Source: an uncultured Erysipelotrichaceae bacterium
GTDB lineage: Bacteria > Bacillota_I > Bacilli_A > RF39 > UBA660
Direction: 5' to 3'
Assembly: GCA_902795755.1 (NCBI GenBank)
Contig: CADBMO010000041.1
Span: 1 to 9,779 of the forward strand
DNA length: 9,779 bases
Made by a program: the position numbers and the translations under genes. Below, piece after piece: positions 6,992-9,779 of the stretch (positions are counted from its first letter, which is position 1; each line of letters starts with the position of its first letter). Below the pieces are notes generated by a model. The model searched no databases. It saw only the letters and a list, made by a program, of their open reading frames with translations, and was not told the DNA's origin.

Positions 6992-8097
6992 AAACAATTG
7001 CAATATTTTGTGGATATGCGTTACCACATTTAGGTGGTATTGAAAGATATGTTGCTAATTTATCAAAGCAATTAGTAAAAAGAAAATATAAAGTAATAAT
7101 TATAAGCTCTAACTATGATAATTTTAAAACAATAGAAAATAATAATGGAATAATAAATTTAAGGGTACCAAGTCATAAAATATTTCAAAAAAGATACCCT
7201 ATTATTAAACATCATAATAAAGAGTATAAAAGAGTTATTGAAGAATTAGATAAATATAAAATTGATAGAATCATTGTTAACACAAGATTTCATCTAACAA
7301 GCTTAATGGGTGCAAGATATGGAAAGAAACATAATATACCAGTTTATTTGATAGAACATGGATCTAATCATATGAGTATTAGTAATAGATTATTAGACTA
7401 TTTGGGAGCACATTATGAACATGCTTTGACAAATATTTTAAATAAATATGTTGATTATTATTATGGTGTCTCTAAAGATGCATGTAATTGGCAAAAACAT
7501 TTTAAAATAAAATCAAATGGTATTTGGTATAATTCTATAAATAGATTTGATGAAGGAATAAACATCAGAAAATCAAATAAAAAAACGACTATATTATATG
7601 CTGGAAGAATATTAAAAGAAAAAGGGATTGAGGATTTAGTTAAAGCATATAAAAAAGTTAATAAAAAAGAGTATAATTCAGAATTGTTGATAGCAGGAGA
7701 TGGGAACTTTTTAGAGTATCTAAAGCAAAACTATGAATGTGATAACATTAAGTTTTTAGGGAGAACAAAATTTGATGAACTAAAAAGTATTTATGCTAAA
7801 GCTAATATATTTGTTCACCCATCTCATTATCCAGAAGGACTTCCAACGTGCATCTTGGAGGCAGGGCTTATGAAATGTGCTGTTATTACAACACCAAATG
7901 GAGGGACAAAACATTTTATTAATGGTAAAAACGGTATAGTAGTTGAGACACAAAAACAATTAGAAATGTCTTTAAAAAAATTACTTAATAATAAAGAATT
8001 AACAAAAAAGATGGGGAATCAATTGCATAATACAGTTATTAATAACTTCACATGGGAAGTTACGACTGATAAAATAATTAAAGATATGAATATATAA
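6988..8097 (+). CDS. GT4 family glycosyltransferase (GT-B fold)
   Basis: The 369-residue protein has the standard length of GT4 enzymes. Its N-terminal acceptor domain opens with GGIERYVANLSKQL (16-29), the usual glycine-rich loop and helix. The donor domain holds LYAGRILKEKGIEDLVKAY (203-221), LLIAGDG (233-239), IKFLGR (254-259) and the E-x7-E motif Glu283 to Glu291 (PEGLPTCILEAG), with NGG (304-306) after it. It is a retaining, soluble or peripheral cytoplasmic enzyme that adds one sugar from a nucleotide donor to a lipid-linked glycan. Acceptor and sugar are not predictable. The ATG overlaps the stop of the DUF2304 gene as ATGA, with AAGGAGA (6977-6983) in front. Its TAA overlaps the ribosome binding site of the flippase gene. 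Nothing suggests truncation or recent transfer relative to the neighbours. Confidence 0.93.
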   Translation: MKTIAIFCGYALPHLGGIERYVANLSKQLVKRKYKVIIISSNYDNFKTIENNNGIINLRVPSHKIFQKRYPIIKHHNKEYKRVIEELDKYKIDRIIVNTRFHLTSLMGARYGKKHNIPVYLIEHGSNHMSISNRLLDYLGAHYEHALTNILNKYVDYYYGVSKDACNWQKHFKIKSNGIWYNSINRFDEGINIRKSNKKTTILYAGRILKEKGIEDLVKAYKKVNKKEYNSELLIAGDGNFLEYLKQNYECDNIKFLGRTKFDELKSIYAKANIFVHPSHYPEGLPTCILEAGLMKCAVITTPNGGTKHFINGKNGIVVETQKQLEMSLKKLLNNKELTKKMGNQLHNTVINNFTWEVTTDKIIKDMNI

Positions 8098-8106
8098 GGT
8101 GATGTT

Positions 8107-9645
8107 ATGAGAGTAAAAAAATCGTTTTTAAACGCTTTTTCAAATTCATTAATACTAATAATAAGAGCAGTATTATTATTTGTCGTTAGAATCGTATTTG
8201 TTAAAACACTTGGTAAAATATATCTAGGAGTAGATAGTCTTTTTACAAATATATTATTAGTTTTATCAATCGCTGATTCTGGAATATCAACGGCAATTAA
8301 TTTTAGCTTATATAAACCTTTATCTGATAAAGATTATACTAAGGTTAGTGTGTTAATGACCTTTTATAAAAAAGTATATAAAATTCTAGGATTAATAGTT
8401 ATATTAATTGGTTTGTCAATGTTACCATTTTTAAACATAATAGTAAAAGAAAATGTTTCAAATATTCATTTTATTTTCATATTATATTTATCAACAACCG
8501 CAATGACTTACTTTATATCATATAAAGACGCATTATTAAACGCAGATCAAAATAACTACAAAGTATCATTTATTACTGGTGGTACATATATAGTTATGTA
8601 TTTGTTGAGGATTTTATTTTTATTAATATTACCAAATTTCATAGTTTTTGTATTAATTCAACTTATTATGTTATTAATACAAAGAGTCATGATAAATCGT
8701 TATATTACAAAGTCATATAAAAACGTTGATTTTAATATTGATAAAAAACTATCAAAAAAGGAGCAAAAAAAGATATATAAAAGCGTTGGGTCTATGTTCT
8801 TAAACAAGATTGGAAATTATTTGGTTACTGGAACTGATAACATAATTATATCTGCTTTTCCAAATTTAGGGATTGCATTAGTTGGTATATATGCAAACTA
8901 TTATTCAATAACTAATATGACTGACAATATAATTAATAGAGGCCTAAGTGGTATTACCGCAAGTTTTGGCGATTTAGCTGTAAATGAGAGTAAAGAAGTT
9001 CAAGAAAATGTTTTTAATATAATTAGCTTTATATCATTTTTTATCTATGGTTTAATCACTATTGGTTTTTGGTTTTTATTAACCCCATTAATAAAGATAT
9101 GTTTTGGTAATTCGTTTGGGCTAGAAGGACTTACGTTGTTAGTTATATGCTTAAATTTCTATATGATTGGTAATGTTAAATCACTTGATGTCATAAAAGA
9201 AGCTACCGGTAATTACGTGCAAGACAGATATGCTAATATTATTCAAGCTATAATTAATATTATTCTATCTATAATATTAGGAAAAATTCTTGGATTACTG
9301 GGGGTAATACTTGCAACCTTGATTAGTTGTATACTTGTCCCTTTATGGAATAAACCCTATATTGCATATAAATATATTTTTAATAAAAAGCCATTTAATT
9401 ATTATTTAAAACAATTAATGTATCTAATAGTTTTATCAATCATTGCATTTATTTGTTATGTAATAATTAATAGTATTGCAATAAATAATGCATTATTATC
9501 CTTTGCCGTAACAGGTATAATAATCGTGGTAATATATGTTTTAATAATAAGTTTATTATTCTTTAAAACTAATGAGTATAAGTATCTATTTGGTATATTT
9601 AAAAATATGGTAAATAAAGTAATAAAAAAGAAAGCTAATGTTTAG
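8107..9645 (+). CDS. Wzx-like oligosaccharide flippase (MOP superfamily)
   Basis: The 512-residue, 12 to 14 span membrane protein has the layout of Gram-positive polysaccharide flippases. The first span and loop (about 5-60) run into LSIADSGISTAI. A central cytoplasmic basic linker (about 198-225, KKLSKKEQKK) precedes the second half, which opens with NKIGNYLVTGTDNIIIS (233-249). This is a typical family block with Asp244 in the membrane. A second cytoplasmic loop around 363-375 and paired C-terminal spans end in a basic tail (KKKANV). It would flip a polyprenyl-linked sugar or oligosaccharide; the coupled GT2/DUF2304 pair makes a polyprenyl-phosphate monosaccharide one candidate substrate. 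AAGGTGA (8096-8102) lies four bases before the ATG. The 3' end overlaps the convergent LicD gene by 11 bases and encodes half of the shared terminator. Confidence 0.92.
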   Translation: MRVKKSFLNAFSNSLILIIRAVLLFVVRIVFVKTLGKIYLGVDSLFTNILLVLSIADSGISTAINFSLYKPLSDKDYTKVSVLMTFYKKVYKILGLIVILIGLSMLPFLNIIVKENVSNIHFIFILYLSTTAMTYFISYKDALLNADQNNYKVSFITGGTYIVMYLLRILFLLILPNFIVFVLIQLIMLLIQRVMINRYITKSYKNVDFNIDKKLSKKEQKKIYKSVGSMFLNKIGNYLVTGTDNIIISAFPNLGIALVGIYANYYSITNMTDNIINRGLSGITASFGDLAVNESKEVQENVFNIISFISFFIYGLITIGFWFLLTPLIKICFGNSFGLEGLTLLVICLNFYMIGNVKSLDVIKEATGNYVQDRYANIIQAIINIILSIILGKILGLLGVILATLISCILVPLWNKPYIAYKYIFNKKPFNYYLKQLMYLIVLSIIAFICYVIINSIAINNALLSFAVTGIIIVVIYVLIISLLFFKTNEYKYLFGIFKNMVNKVIKKKANV

Positions 9646-9661
9646 TTTTAGCTTTCTTTTT
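9625..9661. terminator. Bidirectional terminator between the convergent flippase and LicD genes
   Basis: A perfect 14-base inverted repeat (AAAAAGAAAGCTAA at 9625-9638, its complement at 9648-9661) encloses a nine-base loop. The outer part of each arm is A-rich 5' and T-rich 3', so transcripts from either strand form a hairpin ending in a U run. The left arm lies within the last codons of the flippase gene and the right arm within the last codons of the minus-strand LicD gene. The two stop codons sit in or next to the loop (9643-9645 plus, 9635-9637 minus). Confidence 0.85.
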
Positions 9662-9778
9662 ATTTGTGTTAAAATCAATTTTTATTACGCCATGTCCTAT
9701 CTCTCGTTTTTCTTTAGGTGGCGGGGTCATATAATCTCCATATAACGTAGTTAAATATTTATCATAATTTTTAAAAAT
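9635..9778 (-). CDS. C-terminal end of a LicD family phosphotransferase (partial at window edge)
   Basis: On the minus strand a frame open at the window edge runs 47 residues to a TAG (complement of 9635-9637). Its sequence includes YDKYLTTLYGDYMTPPPKEKR, split here as YDKYLTTLYGDY and MTPPPKEKR. This is the conserved C-terminal block of LicD proteins (Tyr-Gly-Asp-Tyr-Met followed by Pro-Pro and Lys-Arg), so the call rests on a characteristic motif in spite of the short length. LicD proteins transfer phospho-substituents, best known as phosphocholine, onto surface glycans such as teichoic acid or lipopolysaccharide. The nucleotidyltransferase core lies beyond the window. The gene converges on the flippase gene and overlaps it by 11 bases; its last residues (KKKAKTKH) are encoded by the terminator arm. 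An internal ATG at 9728-9730 is only a Met codon of the motif and not a start. Confidence 0.8.
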   Translation of the reverse strand: MFKNYDKYLTTLYGDYMTPPPKEKREIGHGVIKIDFNTNKKKAKTKH

Positions 9779-9779
9779 A

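Noticed and set aside
1..9779. Mycoplasma-type genetic code in view of the very low G+C
   Set aside because: Three genes end naturally in TGA right before or within the next gene's start signals, and conserved Trp residues are encoded by TGG, so TGA is a stop here.

Overview
The window is a very AT-rich stretch (roughly a quarter to 30% G+C by eye) that is almost fully coding. It looks like part of a cell-surface polysaccharide gene cluster from a low-GC Bacillota or Bacilli/Mollicutes-related bacterium. Ribosome binding sites are strong AGGAGG or AAGGTGA types. Genes are packed head to tail with short gaps or overlaps of 4 to 8 bases. TGA is used as a stop (232-234, 2802-2804, 6989-6991) and Trp is TGG, so the code is the standard bacterial one and not the Mycoplasma code. 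The protein families (DHHW, MBOAT, TagGH/Wzm-Wzt, DUF6020, DUF2304, LicD) fit Gram-positive envelope glycan loci. The species cannot be named from the sequence alone.

Layout: (1) 1-234, C-terminal end of a plus-strand protein, probably a glycosyltransferase. (2) 245-2804, an O-acetylation pair: an extracytoplasmic DHHW/AlgX-like protein and an AlgI-like MBOAT acyltransferase. (3) 2805-2885, a gap with a good extended -10 promoter. (4) 2886-5891, an ABC polysaccharide exporter (TagG/Wzm-like permease and TagH/Wzt-like ATPase) followed by a DUF6020-type multi-spanning membrane protein, closed by a hairpin terminator that overlaps its stop codon. (5) 5901-5941, a promoter whose -35 lies in the loop of that terminator. 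(6) 5947-9645, a second tightly coupled unit: a DPM1-like GT2 glycosyltransferase, a small DUF2304 membrane protein, a GT4 glycosyltransferase and a Wzx-type flippase. (7) 9635-9778, on the minus strand, the C-terminal end of a LicD family protein. It converges on the flippase gene, overlaps it by 11 bases and shares a bidirectional terminator with it. No stretch longer than 300 bases lacks a gene. I saw no RNA gene, mobile element or CRISPR array.

How the genes may work together (inference): the GT4 and the upstream partial enzyme help build a glycan on a lipid carrier, and the TagGH-like transporter exports it. The GT2/DUF2304 pair probably makes a polyprenyl-phosphate sugar. A flippase could turn that over, and a GT-C-like membrane protein (the DUF6020 protein is the candidate) could transfer it on the outer face. 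This gene set recalls the gacI/J/K/L side-chain module of the group A streptococcal carbohydrate. The DHHW/MBOAT pair would add acetyl groups outside the cell, and LicD would add a phospho-substituent such as phosphocholine. The window therefore looks rich in glycan decoration functions. No single gene is a wholly new family. The most notable features are the combination of decoration modules and two very compact regulatory junctions.
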